The position numbers and the translations under genes were made by a program. 64,000 nt of DNA, taken from NCBI RefSeq assembly GCF_030012215.1, contig NZ_JASCXX010000007.1, positions 62,001 through 126,000 of the forward strand, given 5' to 3'. Source of the stretch: Anaerobaca lacustris. GTDB taxonomy: Bacteria > Planctomycetota > Phycisphaerae > Sedimentisphaerales > Anaerobacaceae. The stretch's first letter is position 1; the number at the start of each line of letters is the position of its first letter. The notes beneath the pieces are model-generated. The model saw only the letters and a list, made by a program, of their open reading frames with translations. It was not told the DNA's origin and searched no databases. Positions 35,478 to 46,147 of this stretch are shown one piece after another.

Positions 35478-36725
35478 TCAATCCAGCAGGAGCGGGCGAA
35501 TGTGGCGGTCGTAGAGGTTCGCGGTCACGTGGACGGCAATCGCGTCTTCGTGTCGCTCCAGCGCCTCGATGAATCGCGGGCCCATCTCGGCCGCGATCTT
35601 ATAGGCGACGTGCAGCAGTTGGCGAAGGTGCGGGTTGTAGCAGGCGCAGAACGGGTCGTGCCGGAGGGCCTGCGCAAACAGCGGCCCGTCCCACCTGGCG
35701 ACGACCTGCGGATCGGGCAGCCTGGTCTTGTTGACCTCGATGACGGTGGCGTACGGCCCGCACAGCTCATCGATACGGGCCAAGGCCTGGCGGTAGATCT
35801 CTTTCGCAATCGCCAGACCGTCGTCGCCGGCCGAGGCCAGGCCGATCAGCTCCTCCAACCAGGTCGTTCCGGCGGTCTTCAAATGCAGTCCTGCGTCGAA
35901 CCTCCGCAACGCCTGCTGAATCGGTTCATAGATAGAGAACTTGTCGCTGCCTGAGTGGACGCTGAGCTTGAGGTCTTTCGGCAGGCCGAAGCGGCCGATC
36001 GCGTACGCGATCACAGCCATGTGTTGCTCGAACTCGCCGGCGAAGACGTCGCGGTCGCCCACGTAATCGACGCCCTTGTTGAAGCGACCGCTGAACTTCG
36101 GCGCCACGGTCTGGGCGGGAATGCCCTCGTCGGCCACCGCGGCCAGGATCACGAGCAGCTCAGCCGGCGTCTGCGGCGTATCCGTCTCATCCATCGACAC
36201 TTCCGTCACAAACCGCCCGGCGCCCTTATGCGACTCGATGTGGCGGTAGATCTTGCCCGCCTCCTTGACGGCGGCGAGATACTTCGAGGCGATCGCTTTC
36301 AGATCGGCGGCACCGACGTCAAGGTCCCTCTCAATCCCATCGATGCGGAGGGTACCGACCAGGGCCTCGTGCCGCGAGACAAAGGCATCGACATCAGCCT
36401 CCCTGGCTTGTTGTCCGATAACATCCGCCACATCGAGCGTGAAAAAATCGCTGGCCTCCATAAACCGATCCACGTTGCCCAGGCCGATGTGATCGGCATC
36501 GACAAAATACGGCCCGTCCCAGCCGCAAGCCGCCACCGCTGCGTCGGCCTCCCGCCGTACGTCGCCCGGCTCGGTCCCAATGATGGAGTGCTCCCGATAC
36601 GACTTGTTCCACACAGGCGTCACATCGATTCCAGCCTCTTTCGCTCTGACCAGTGCGGCGAGCTGGGCTTTGCCCTGACGACCGAACCGGTCTCCAATTC
36701 CGAATGAGTACTTTCCCAGCATCAT
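35478..36725 (-). CDS. uxaE: Tagaturonate epimerase family protein (UxaE-like)
   Basis: UxaE converts D-tagaturonate to D-fructuronate in a galacturonate pathway first described in Thermotoga. The 415-residue product carries the stretch VSMDETDTPQTPAELLVIL, then DEGIPAQTVAPKFSGRFNKGVDYVGD, the KLSVHSGSDKFSIY motif and FDAGLHLKTAGTTWLEE, which I recognise from this family. Conserved Asp, His and Glu residues there are likely metal ligands. ATG 36725 follows GAGGTGATCG; ATG 36722 is next to it. It is monocistronic by position. It fits a pectin- or uronate-degrading lifestyle, though no other uronate gene is in this window. Confidence 0.82.
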   Translation of the reverse strand: MMLGKYSFGIGDRFGRQGKAQLAALVRAKEAGIDVTPVWNKSYREHSIIGTEPGDVRREADAAVAACGWDGPYFVDADHIGLGNVDRFMEASDFFTLDVADVIGQQAREADVDAFVSRHEALVGTLRIDGIERDLDVGAADLKAIASKYLAAVKEAGKIYRHIESHKGAGRFVTEVSMDETDTPQTPAELLVILAAVADEGIPAQTVAPKFSGRFNKGVDYVGDRDVFAGEFEQHMAVIAYAIGRFGLPKDLKLSVHSGSDKFSIYEPIQQALRRFDAGLHLKTAGTTWLEELIGLASAGDDGLAIAKEIYRQALARIDELCGPYATVIEVNKTRLPDPQVVARWDGPLFAQALRHDPFCACYNPHLRQLLHVAYKIAAEMGPRFIEALERHEDAIAVHVTANLYDRHIRPLLLD

Positions 36726-36785
36726 CGATCACCTCACGGAAACTCTGTGCTCTTAACGGCAGGAATCCGGACGCCCCGCTGCAAC

Positions 36786-36820
36786 AAAAAAACCCCGCAG
36801 CGCATCCGTTCGCCACGGGG
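36786..36820 (-). terminator. Intrinsic terminator for the TPR lipoprotein gene
   Basis: On the minus strand a 10-base-pair stem (36811-36820 with 36793-36802, two G-U pairs) with an 8-base loop is followed by seven T residues (36792-36786). It lies 60 bases after the TPR gene stop and upstream of the uxaE start. Confidence 0.9.
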
Positions 36821-36880
36821 CAATGAAAAACGATTGGACCATCGCATTTCGTCGCACTTTACAGGATGTATTGGAAACCG

Positions 36881-37573
36881 TTACCTTCTCTCCATCGTCA
36901 TCGGCGGCGATTCGGGCGATTCGACAACGACCCCAAGCGTACCGAGCGCCCCGGCGACGTCGGGCTGCCTGGGGTTGATTTCGAAACTCCGACTCAAATA
37001 CTGCCTGGCCCTGGCCGTGTCGTTCTTTCCGAGGTAGTAGAAGCCCATTTGCTTGTTGGCTTCGAAGGAGTCCGGCGCGATCGCCAGCGCCTGCCTGAAG
37101 CACCGCAAAGCGTACTCATCCAAGCCGACTTTCTCGAATTCCCACGCCAGCCGCAACAACTCGCGCTCGTGGCGCGAAATCTCCAACGTTCGGATGTAAC
37201 TGGAAGCGAACTGCTCGGCCTTGGCGCTCTGACCCTGATCCACGAACAGCTTGACCAGCCCCGCCTGGGCCGCCCGCAACGCCGGATCGAACCCCAGCGC
37301 GTTGTTGTAGTGATACTCCGCTTTGCTCCACTGCCTGGACCGCGCGTACAACCGGCCCAATTCATAGTGCGCCTGGGGATTCTCGAACTTTCGTTCGATG
37401 TCGGCAAGAAGTTCCCGCTCGCCTTTTTCGGATGGGACCACACCGGTCGAATCAACCGTGCTCTGCGTCGTTGTGGCGCAACCGGCAAGGACAAGCGAAG
37501 CGACTGCGAAAAGCAAGAACGCGGGCATGCTTCCGGTCGCCGGCGTTTTCCTGCTCTTGCGTTCCCCCGTCAT
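36881..37573 (-). CDS. TPR-repeat lipoprotein
   Basis: The 230-residue product has a lipoprotein signal with lipobox VLAGC (C32) after a hydrophobic stretch. At least four tetratricopeptide-like helix pairs follow: QAHYELGRLYARSRQWSKAEYHYNNALGFDP, an AKAEQFASSYIRTLE pair, YALRCFRQALAIAPDSFEAN, and KQMGFYYLGKNDTARARQYLSRSFEINP. TPRs mediate protein contacts, so it is probably a membrane-anchored scaffold. The ATG at 37573 has GGAGG 6 bases upstream. It is divergent from the ECF sigma operon, with a direct-repeat element between them. Confidence 0.85.
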   Translation of the reverse strand: MTGERKSRKTPATGSMPAFLLFAVASLVLAGCATTTQSTVDSTGVVPSEKGERELLADIERKFENPQAHYELGRLYARSRQWSKAEYHYNNALGFDPALRAAQAGLVKLFVDQGQSAKAEQFASSYIRTLEISRHERELLRLAWEFEKVGLDEYALRCFRQALAIAPDSFEANKQMGFYYLGKNDTARARQYLSRSFEINPRQPDVAGALGTLGVVVESPESPPMTMERR

Positions 37574-37644
37574 CCATTGCCTCCCTATCCAAAGGTTGAC
37601 CACAACTCGGCGACAATCCCATCCTGTCCGTGACGGTGGTATTG

Positions 37645-37674
37645 TGCAAGCGAAGTTCTGAAATTGCAAGCGAA
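37645..37674. repeat. Direct repeat in the TPR / sigma-factor divergent region
   Basis: TGCAAGCGAA occurs at 37645-37654 and again at 37665-37674, exactly 20 bases (two helical turns) apart. On the minus strand the two copies overlap a possible TTGCAA-17-CACAAT promoter for the TPR gene. This geometry suits an operator, but no regulator is assigned. Confidence 0.5.
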
Positions 37675-37871
37675 AAAACAACGCGCTTCCAATAAAGTCG
37701 CGAATTTTTGCCAGACACCGTGACAATCGCCGTCGCCCATCGCGCGGCCGCGTGTTGCTGTAATAAAATAGACGCCCGGATCGACATACCTATAGTGGCA
37801 AGATAGGCGACCTGGCCTCTTGCCTCGCGCGAAACGCCCGAGCCAGCGTGCATGATTCGAAAGGTTGTCGT

Positions 37872-38405
37872 TTGCAGGGGTACGACTGGAAGAGAATCGC
37901 TGAGGAACACGCGTCGGCCGTGTGGCAGACCGCCTATCGTCTGCTTCGCAACCAGGCGGATGCGGCCGACTGCTTTCAGGAGACCTTCCTGGCCGCCTTT
38001 GAGCTTTCGCAGCGTCAGCCGGTGCACAACATTCGCGGCCTGTTACTGCGTCTGGCCACGACGCGATCGATCGACCAATTGCGCCGGCGCATGCGGGAGA
38101 CACGTCGGGAAGCGGATGACGACAATGGCCATCATGTGGCCAGCGCCCGCCCTGGGCCCGATGCAGAGGCCGAGAACGTGGAGTTGGCCGCTCGATTGCG
38201 CGCAGCGATCGGCCAGCTCCCGTCGCAGGAAGCGAAAGTGTTTTGCCTGCGGCACTTTAGCGATTTGAGCTACCGGGAGATCGCCAAGGAACTCCAAATC
38301 ACCACCAGCGCCGCCGGCGTGCTGCTGCATCGCGCAAAGGCCAGGTTGCGCGGTATTCTTGAACCCGTCGAGGCCGAAGAAACGAGGTTGCCTTATGAAG
38401 CCTGA
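37872..38405 (+). CDS. ECF-type RNA polymerase sigma factor
   Basis: The product (177 residues from TTG 37872, which has AAAGG 6 bases upstream; a GTG at 37848 would add eight residues but has no SD) shows sigma region 2 (AYRLLRNQADAADCFQETFLAAFEL, NIRGLLLRLATTRSIDQLRRR). Region 4 is also present (IGQLPSQEAKVFCLRHFSDLSYREIAKELQ, then SAAGVLLHRAKARLR). It lacks regions 1 and 3, as in ECF factors, and is expected to drive a small stress or envelope regulon. Its end overlaps the next gene by 11 bases, the usual arrangement for sigma and anti-sigma pairs. Confidence 0.88.
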   Translation: MQGYDWKRIAEEHASAVWQTAYRLLRNQADAADCFQETFLAAFELSQRQPVHNIRGLLLRLATTRSIDQLRRRMRETRREADDDNGHHVASARPGPDAEAENVELAARLRAAIGQLPSQEAKVFCLRHFSDLSYREIAKELQITTSAAGVLLHRAKARLRGILEPVEAEETRLPYEA

Positions 38406-39114
38406 AGATGACATCCTCAACGAAGCGATCGAGCAATTCCGGAACGAGCAGATCCCCTCGCATCCGCCGCAAGAGGTGTTCGACGCGACGGTTAAGAAGA
38501 TGACCGCAGCTGCCGAAGCGGCGGGGCCGGCGATGGAGGTGCAGAACGTACATCGCATCCGCCTGATAACGAAGCTCGCGGCGGCGGCTGCCGTGCTGGT
38601 CTTCGCAGGCTATGCTATCGGCAGGCTCTCAGCGCCTCGACCGCCCGATCTGCAGCAGTTGCAGAAGGCCCTGGAAACCTCACTGGCGGCGGCGATCGAG
38701 CCGTCCGTCCGTCAGAAGGTGGTCGAGGACTTGGGCCGGCAGTGGGAATCTACGCTCGAAGCCGGTTACCTGGCCCTGCGAGAGGACCTCACGGAGCAGT
38801 ACCACACCGATTTGCTTCAGGTCGCCGCCCAAACGCTGGCGGTCTCGAACGCAACAACCCACCGACTGCTCGAAGACCTCATCGCCTCGATTCGCGTAGC
38901 TCAAGTGCAGAACCGTCAATGGGTTGCGGCCGCTCTGGCGGAGATCGACTCGACCCGGCGCCAGGACAGTACGCAGTTCGCCACGGCCCTGCTCAGCCTG
39001 GCGGTCGCCACAGAGGACCAACTCGAACGCACCAGGAAAGACATGGTCAATATGCTCGCCGAGACCCGCGACCATTCCCCGCTTCTCGACCAGCATGACT
39101 CAACCACCAAGTAA
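38395..39114 (+). CDS. Single-pass membrane protein, possible anti-sigma partner
   Basis: The 239-residue product starts inside the sigma gene, with GAGG 7 bases before the ATG. It has a cytoplasmic N-terminal segment of about 58 residues (an acidic helix with DILNEAIEQFRNEQIPSHPPQEVF), one membrane helix (LAAAAAVLVFAGYAIGRL), and a long helical outer region predicted as coiled coil (LQKALETSL to ETRDHSP). That topology and the overlap with the sigma factor fit an anti-sigma factor, but no zinc-binding H-x3-C-x2-C motif is present, so the role is inference. Confidence 0.7.
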   Translation: MKPEDDILNEAIEQFRNEQIPSHPPQEVFDATVKKMTAAAEAAGPAMEVQNVHRIRLITKLAAAAAVLVFAGYAIGRLSAPRPPDLQQLQKALETSLAAAIEPSVRQKVVEDLGRQWESTLEAGYLALREDLTEQYHTDLLQVAAQTLAVSNATTHRLLEDLIASIRVAQVQNRQWVAAALAEIDSTRRQDSTQFATALLSLAVATEDQLERTRKDMVNMLAETRDHSPLLDQHDSTTK

Positions 39115-39127
39115 AAGGAGCAGAAAG

Positions 39128-40138
39128 ATGAAGCCGATCATGCGAATCTACGCAGTTGTTGCTGTAACCATCGTTCTCGCCGGCATCGTACGCGGCCAGG
39201 TAGACACCGACATTCCAGAGGCCCCCGTCGCCCCCACGGTTCCGCACGCCGTGAGTGCCCCTGCACCGGCCTTTGTGGACAAACTCCTTGCCAACCTGCC
39301 TTCTGCGCGCTTCGGTGCGGCGTCGCCGCCACCGCTCTTTGTCGTACCCGCCCGAGAGATGACCGTCGAGGAGCTGACGGAAATCTCCGAAGACATCACA
39401 GTAATGAGCCGCATCTTTGAGAACAGGCTCAGACAGGCGAATCTCTTGCCCGATGCCCAGGGGCTGGAAGTCTTCGTCACGCGGGGGTACCGCGCGGCGC
39501 TCGGACGCGACGGCAACCTGCCACCTCACATGTACTTGCAGGGTTACGGTGTTGTGTTTGTCATGAACGTCGATCTCCCGTTGGTGCCGGGCCCGCATGT
39601 CGAAACGGAAGAACTCGTAGAGCCGGCAGACGAGGGCGACCCCGTCTGGGTCAGAACCCGTGAGGAACTCTATCAGCCTCAGAGACCGAAACGTCGCAGC
39701 GCTGCCGAAGAGGCCGCGCCAAAATACAGTGCGGAGCGCTTGGAGACTCTCAAGACGACAATCATCAACGCGCTCGTCCACGCAGCGAATATGCGCCATC
39801 TGTCTGCTGATGAGGCCATCGTGGTCACGATCACGGGGCCGACGACCTTGCGCGGTGAACTCGCAAGGCGGAAGATCGTCGTCGGACCACAAGCCGGCCC
39901 GGAGGACTGGCTCAACCTCATCCAGGGAGAGATCGCGGGCATCCCTGTCATGGGTTCCTCGACCGCTTTGACCATCCGCGCCAAGAGCGCTGACATCAGC
40001 GCAGTGGCCAAAGGCGAGTTGACGCAAGACGAGTTCCGGCAACGGGTGCAGGTGCTCTCACATCCCGTGGTCGGCGAAGGGACCGCTCTCTCGACGTCAC
40101 CCTCCTCGACAGAGTTTGGGCGCCGGCAAACGAGGTAG
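39128..40138 (+). CDS. Exported protein of unknown function in the ECF sigma operon
   Basis: The 336-residue product begins MKPIMRIYAVVAVTIVLAGI with a signal peptide cut near R-G-Q. AAGGAG precedes the ATG by 7 bases. The mature protein has a Pro/Ala-rich start, a conserved-looking block EEL-TEISEDITVMSRIFENRL, an acidic linker, and AERLETLKTTIINALVHAANMRHL followed by EAIVVTITGP. No enzyme motif was recognised. It is 13 bases after the putative anti-sigma gene, so the three genes form one unit. It may be the envelope component sensed or produced by the system. Confidence 0.7.
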   Translation: MKPIMRIYAVVAVTIVLAGIVRGQVDTDIPEAPVAPTVPHAVSAPAPAFVDKLLANLPSARFGAASPPPLFVVPAREMTVEELTEISEDITVMSRIFENRLRQANLLPDAQGLEVFVTRGYRAALGRDGNLPPHMYLQGYGVVFVMNVDLPLVPGPHVETEELVEPADEGDPVWVRTREELYQPQRPKRRSAAEEAAPKYSAERLETLKTTIINALVHAANMRHLSADEAIVVTITGPTTLRGELARRKIVVGPQAGPEDWLNLIQGEIAGIPVMGSSTALTIRAKSADISAVAKGELTQDEFRQRVQVLSHPVVGEGTALSTSPSSTEFGRRQTR

Positions 40139-40279
40139 CCCGGCCCAGTGCAGAAAAAGACTCACACGAACTGTCCAGGGCCGGCGCCGGCGATAGGAGA
40201 AGCCAATAGGTCTCGGTCCAGCGCCTGTTCCACGCAAAGAAACACGAACCGTCACTTACACTGAAAGGAACGACTCCCC

Positions 40280-41380
40280 ATGAACGGCATTACCCGAATT
40301 CGGCATTCCCATATGGCTTTACCCTTGCTCATCGTATTCTCTGTTATCGCTTCGTGTCAGGCCGGTGTGCCCGACGGATCCCCTGTCCGAGAAGAGGAGA
40401 TGGACGTCTCGCGTGATGACGTTCGCTTGTCGGGAACGCTCACGCTCCCTGTCGGCGAGGGACCGTTCCCGGTTGTGGTACTCATCAGTGGATCGGGACC
40501 ACAGAATCGGGATTGGGATTTTGACTGGAACGGAGAGTATTTGATGGGCCGGATTTTCGCGAACGATCTGGCTCGCCATAGGATCGCCGTGTTTCGATAC
40601 GACGACCGTGGAACCGGCAAGTCCACAGGCCAAGGCGAGGACATTCGTGACTTGACCCAGGACGTTCTGAGCATCGTGGAATCTCTGCGGAAGAAGACGG
40701 TGATTGGGCCGGTGGGTCTTTGTGGTCACAGCCTGGGTGCGGCTGTCGCGCTGCACACCGCGGCGGCATGCGATGGAATCGACTTCCTGATCCTGCTTTC
40801 CCCCCCTTTGGTCACAGGCAAAGAAATCATGCTCGCCCAGGCCAGAGAAATGCCGGACATGTATCGTTCTTCAAAAGAACAGACGAACGAAGAGGCGAGC
40901 CTGGACGGCATGGAATTCGTGCGAAGCATTGCGGATGTCAGCGGAGATGACCAAACCCGGGAGAAGGCCATCTCCATCTTCGTGAAGATCTTTCGCTACC
41001 ACTCGGCCAACTCGACAGCCGACGACCAGAGCACGAGCAACGATGCCGAAGAGCGCCTCCGCAAAGACGCGCAGAACCTCGTCGAACACTTTCGCTCACC
41101 CGGCAATCAGTTCTTTCTGCACTACGATCCTGTTTCAGATTTGAAGGGCGTCGCGTGTCCGATTGCCGTTCTTTTTGGCGAAGGCGACCGGCACGTCAAA
41201 CTTGATGTGAACCTCAAACCGCTGCTCGATGGGGTGACACAGTCCACGATCTCCAATTTCACCTTGAAAGTCGTCCCGGAGATCAATCACTTTTACACTT
41301 GTCCGCCCCACCGTACGAAAGGACAAATGTATCCAGGAGTCACGGACTTCTTAGGGCGGTGGATTCTCAATTCCATCTGA
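40280..41380 (+). CDS. Alpha/beta-hydrolase lipoprotein
   Basis: The 366-residue product has a lipobox-like I-A-S-C (C26) at the end of its signal peptide. An alpha/beta-hydrolase fold follows: VVVLISGSGPQNRDWDF (oxyanion loop), FRYDDRGTGKSTG, the nucleophile elbow GHSLG with S151, the acid in LFGEGDRHV and the His in EINHFYT. It resembles planctomycete and Bacteroidota exported esterases of the dienelactone hydrolase type, substrate unknown. AAGGA is about 9-10 bases before the ATG. A hairpin at 41453 separates it from convergent gyrB. Confidence 0.85.
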   Translation: MNGITRIRHSHMALPLLIVFSVIASCQAGVPDGSPVREEEMDVSRDDVRLSGTLTLPVGEGPFPVVVLISGSGPQNRDWDFDWNGEYLMGRIFANDLARHRIAVFRYDDRGTGKSTGQGEDIRDLTQDVLSIVESLRKKTVIGPVGLCGHSLGAAVALHTAAACDGIDFLILLSPPLVTGKEIMLAQAREMPDMYRSSKEQTNEEASLDGMEFVRSIADVSGDDQTREKAISIFVKIFRYHSANSTADDQSTSNDAEERLRKDAQNLVEHFRSPGNQFFLHYDPVSDLKGVACPIAVLFGEGDRHVKLDVNLKPLLDGVTQSTISNFTLKVVPEINHFYTCPPHRTKGQMYPGVTDFLGRWILNSI

Positions 41381-41452
41381 CATCCGGGCCCCCGTGCGCT
41401 TTTGTGCCTGCCGAGGCCGCAGGCAGGCACACACCCACCGATACCCTTCGAG

Positions 41453-41476
41453 CCCTCGGCGCACAGACGCCGGGGG
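41453..41476 (+). terminator. Hairpin between the hydrolase and gyrB
   Basis: CCCTCGGCG (41453-41461) and CGCCGGGGG (41468-41476) form a 9-base-pair stem with one G-U pair and a 6-base loop. A T-rich stretch (CTCATCTTTCGTTCT) follows on the plus strand. A second stem, TGCCTGC/GCAGGCA, lies at 41405-41425. Either could end transcription between the converging genes. Confidence 0.55.
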
Positions 41477-41491
41477 CTCATCTTTCGTTCT

Positions 41492-44406
<2,915 letters not shown>

Positions 44407-44434
44407 AGGGCACTCCAGGTCGTCAACACGACGA

Positions 44435-45544
44435 TCAGCCGAGGTTGATGGGCATCAGAACGTACAGGAACTCCGAGCCACTCTTGATCAGCCCGGGTCG
44501 ATCCGCCTGCCCTAACGCAAGCTCGAACTCCGGCTCGCGTATCACCTTGAGGACATCGAGTAAAAACTGCGGATTGAACCCAATGTCGATCGCTTCCCCG
44601 CTATACTCAATGGGCATGCTGACCTCAGCAGCCCCGGCTTCCGGCGAACTGCCGGAGAAGACCAGCGTGTCGGCTTTCACCGACAGTTTGATGCCCTTGG
44701 ACTCGTCACTGGTCAATAGCGATGCACGACGCACCGCACTCAGCGCGACCTCGGTCGAAAGCTTCACGCTCTTGTCGTAATCTGTCGGGATGATGTCTTC
44801 GTATTTCGGGAAGTTCCCCTCGACCAGATTGGAACTGATAACAACATTAGAGCAACTTATCAATATTTGATTGTCAACCAGCTTCACCGCTACGATTTCG
44901 TTGTCATGGGAGGCGATCTTCTCAAGAAGCGCCATCGTCCTGGCCGGTACGATGATCTTCTGCTCTGCCTGACGTTCTTTTGGGGCCTTGTCGAGCGTAA
45001 CCCGGCAACGCGCCAGTCGCCGTCCGTCCGTCGCCACAAGGAGGAGCTTCTTACCTTTGACCTCCCACAACACACCATTGATCGCGTAGCGGCTACTCTC
45101 CTTGGCCGTGGCGAAGAGACACTGTTGGATCCCCAATTGCAGTTGTTCGAGTGTGATCGTCAAATCGACGTCGCCCTTTTCGAGCGATGGGACTTTGGGA
45201 TACTGGGCGGGGTCCTGACCGTAGATCGTGAAGCGGCTGTCCGCACCGCGAATTTCACAGGTGGTCTCCGTTGCCTCCAGGAGAAGCACATCCTCGGCGC
45301 TCGTACGCACGATGTCGGCGAGGTGGTTTGCCTCAACGACGACTTCGCCCTCGCGTGCGATCTCCACCTCAGAGACCAGGTAATTCAGCCCGACTTCAAG
45401 ATTCGTCGCACAGATCCTGACCTCCTTGCCCGAGGCAGCGATGCGAACGCACTTCAAGACAGGCTTCGGCGTCCGGCTTGGCACCACGGAAATCACCAGT
45501 CCGAGGGCTTCGGCCAGCGCGGCACGGTTGAAAGTGACTCTCAT
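44435..45544 (-). CDS. dnaN: DNA polymerase III subunit beta (sliding clamp)
   Basis: DnaN forms the ring clamp that holds DNA polymerase III on DNA. The 369-residue product begins MRVTFNRAALAEALGLVISVVPSRTPKPVLK and has LVATDGRRLARCR, LVEGNFPKYEDIIP and the C-terminal LYVLMPINLG, all diagnostic of the beta clamp. GAGG lies 7 bases before ATG 45544. It is the promoter-proximal gene of a dnaN, dciA-like, gyrB run reading away from the AT-rich gap. dnaA, the usual neighbour, is absent from this window. Confidence 0.97.
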   Translation of the reverse strand: MRVTFNRAALAEALGLVISVVPSRTPKPVLKCVRIAASGKEVRICATNLEVGLNYLVSEVEIAREGEVVVEANHLADIVRTSAEDVLLLEATETTCEIRGADSRFTIYGQDPAQYPKVPSLEKGDVDLTITLEQLQLGIQQCLFATAKESSRYAINGVLWEVKGKKLLLVATDGRRLARCRVTLDKAPKERQAEQKIIVPARTMALLEKIASHDNEIVAVKLVDNQILISCSNVVISSNLVEGNFPKYEDIIPTDYDKSVKLSTEVALSAVRRASLLTSDESKGIKLSVKADTLVFSGSSPEAGAAEVSMPIEYSGEAIDIGFNPQFLLDVLKVIREPEFELALGQADRPGLIKSGSEFLYVLMPINLG

Positions 45545-45613
45545 GGCAGACCTCTAAACAAAGGGTTCGTCATGCTGTAAACGCGCAGCAGGGTCTTGGT
45601 GAAACAGCCCCAT

Positions 45614-45642
45614 AGTGTAATGAGCGGCTTGATCTGGGGCAA
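45614..45642 (-). promoter_or_regulatory. Candidate dnaN promoter
   Basis: On the minus strand, TTGCCC (45642-45637), a 17-base spacer and TACACT (45619-45614) lie about 70 bases upstream of the dnaN start. Both boxes are four-of-six matches. TTTACA-17-TTTAGA closer to the gene is an alternative. Confidence 0.4.
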
Positions 45643-45765
45643 TCTTTTTCCTGCAAAAGCTCCCCCGGCGTCAAGTTTGCCGGAACCGGGGAATTCAGCA
45701 GCGACTATACAAGAACTGCCCGCTGGATGGGTATGGCGATCCCGGGACCCATCGGTCGATGGTTG

Positions 45766-45774
45766 TGTGAATAA
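45766..45774 (-). promoter_or_regulatory. DnaA box (TTATTCACA)
   Basis: Read on the minus strand this is TTATTCACA, an exact match to the TTATNCACA DnaA consensus, in the dnaN upstream gap. Confidence 0.7.
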
Positions 45775-45914
45775 GGCCGGGTATTGATAAAGATAGTAAG
45801 AGAAGATGGTAGTAGTATTAGTCATATAGCCAGGTATATTGTTAATACTGGCAGGGATGTTTTTATAAGGCCTTGCCACAGCGATAGATGGGTTCTCTTG
45901 TCGTTGTCTACACT

Positions 45915-45923
45915 TGTGGAAAA
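45915..45923 (-). promoter_or_regulatory. DnaA box (TTTTCCACA)
   Basis: Read on the minus strand this is TTTTCCACA, one mismatch from TTATCCACA and in the same orientation as the box at 45766. Confidence 0.6.
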
Positions 45924-46147
45924 ACTGTTAGGTTTGGTGTGCGTGGCCTTGACAAAATCGCCTTTTCCAGGTAACCGGTTGGGTTTGCTTATCTGTTTCT
46001 AACGGAAAGAATCGTGAGAATTAACAGCCAGCGCTCGGTCTCTGTACAGCTTGCCGACGTGCCCTGCGGATTGAGGCCGGCAGAGCGAGCTTGTGACCCG
46101 GATGGTATTGATCGAGTCGATCCAAGGGCATACGGACTTGTGGACGG

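Larger units (their letters stand above)
45545..46147. other. Candidate replication origin (oriC) region
   Basis: This 603-base gap separates leftward dnaN from the rightward activase gene. It has a perfect DnaA box at 45766-45774, a one-mismatch box at 45915-45923, and weaker ones nearby. A markedly AT-rich stretch lies at about 45781-45875. TAGTAGTATTAG (45810-45821) recalls DnaA-trio repeats downstream of a box and a GC cluster (GGCCGGG). No gene was found. The plus-strand frame 45784-46002 is short and lacks support. Confidence 0.65.

Noticed and set aside
41405-41425. TGCCTGC/GCAGGCA stem as a further REP copy
   Set aside because: The sequence does not match the GGGCGAGGC family and lacks GTAGG/CCTAC borders. 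It is kept only as a possible terminator stem.
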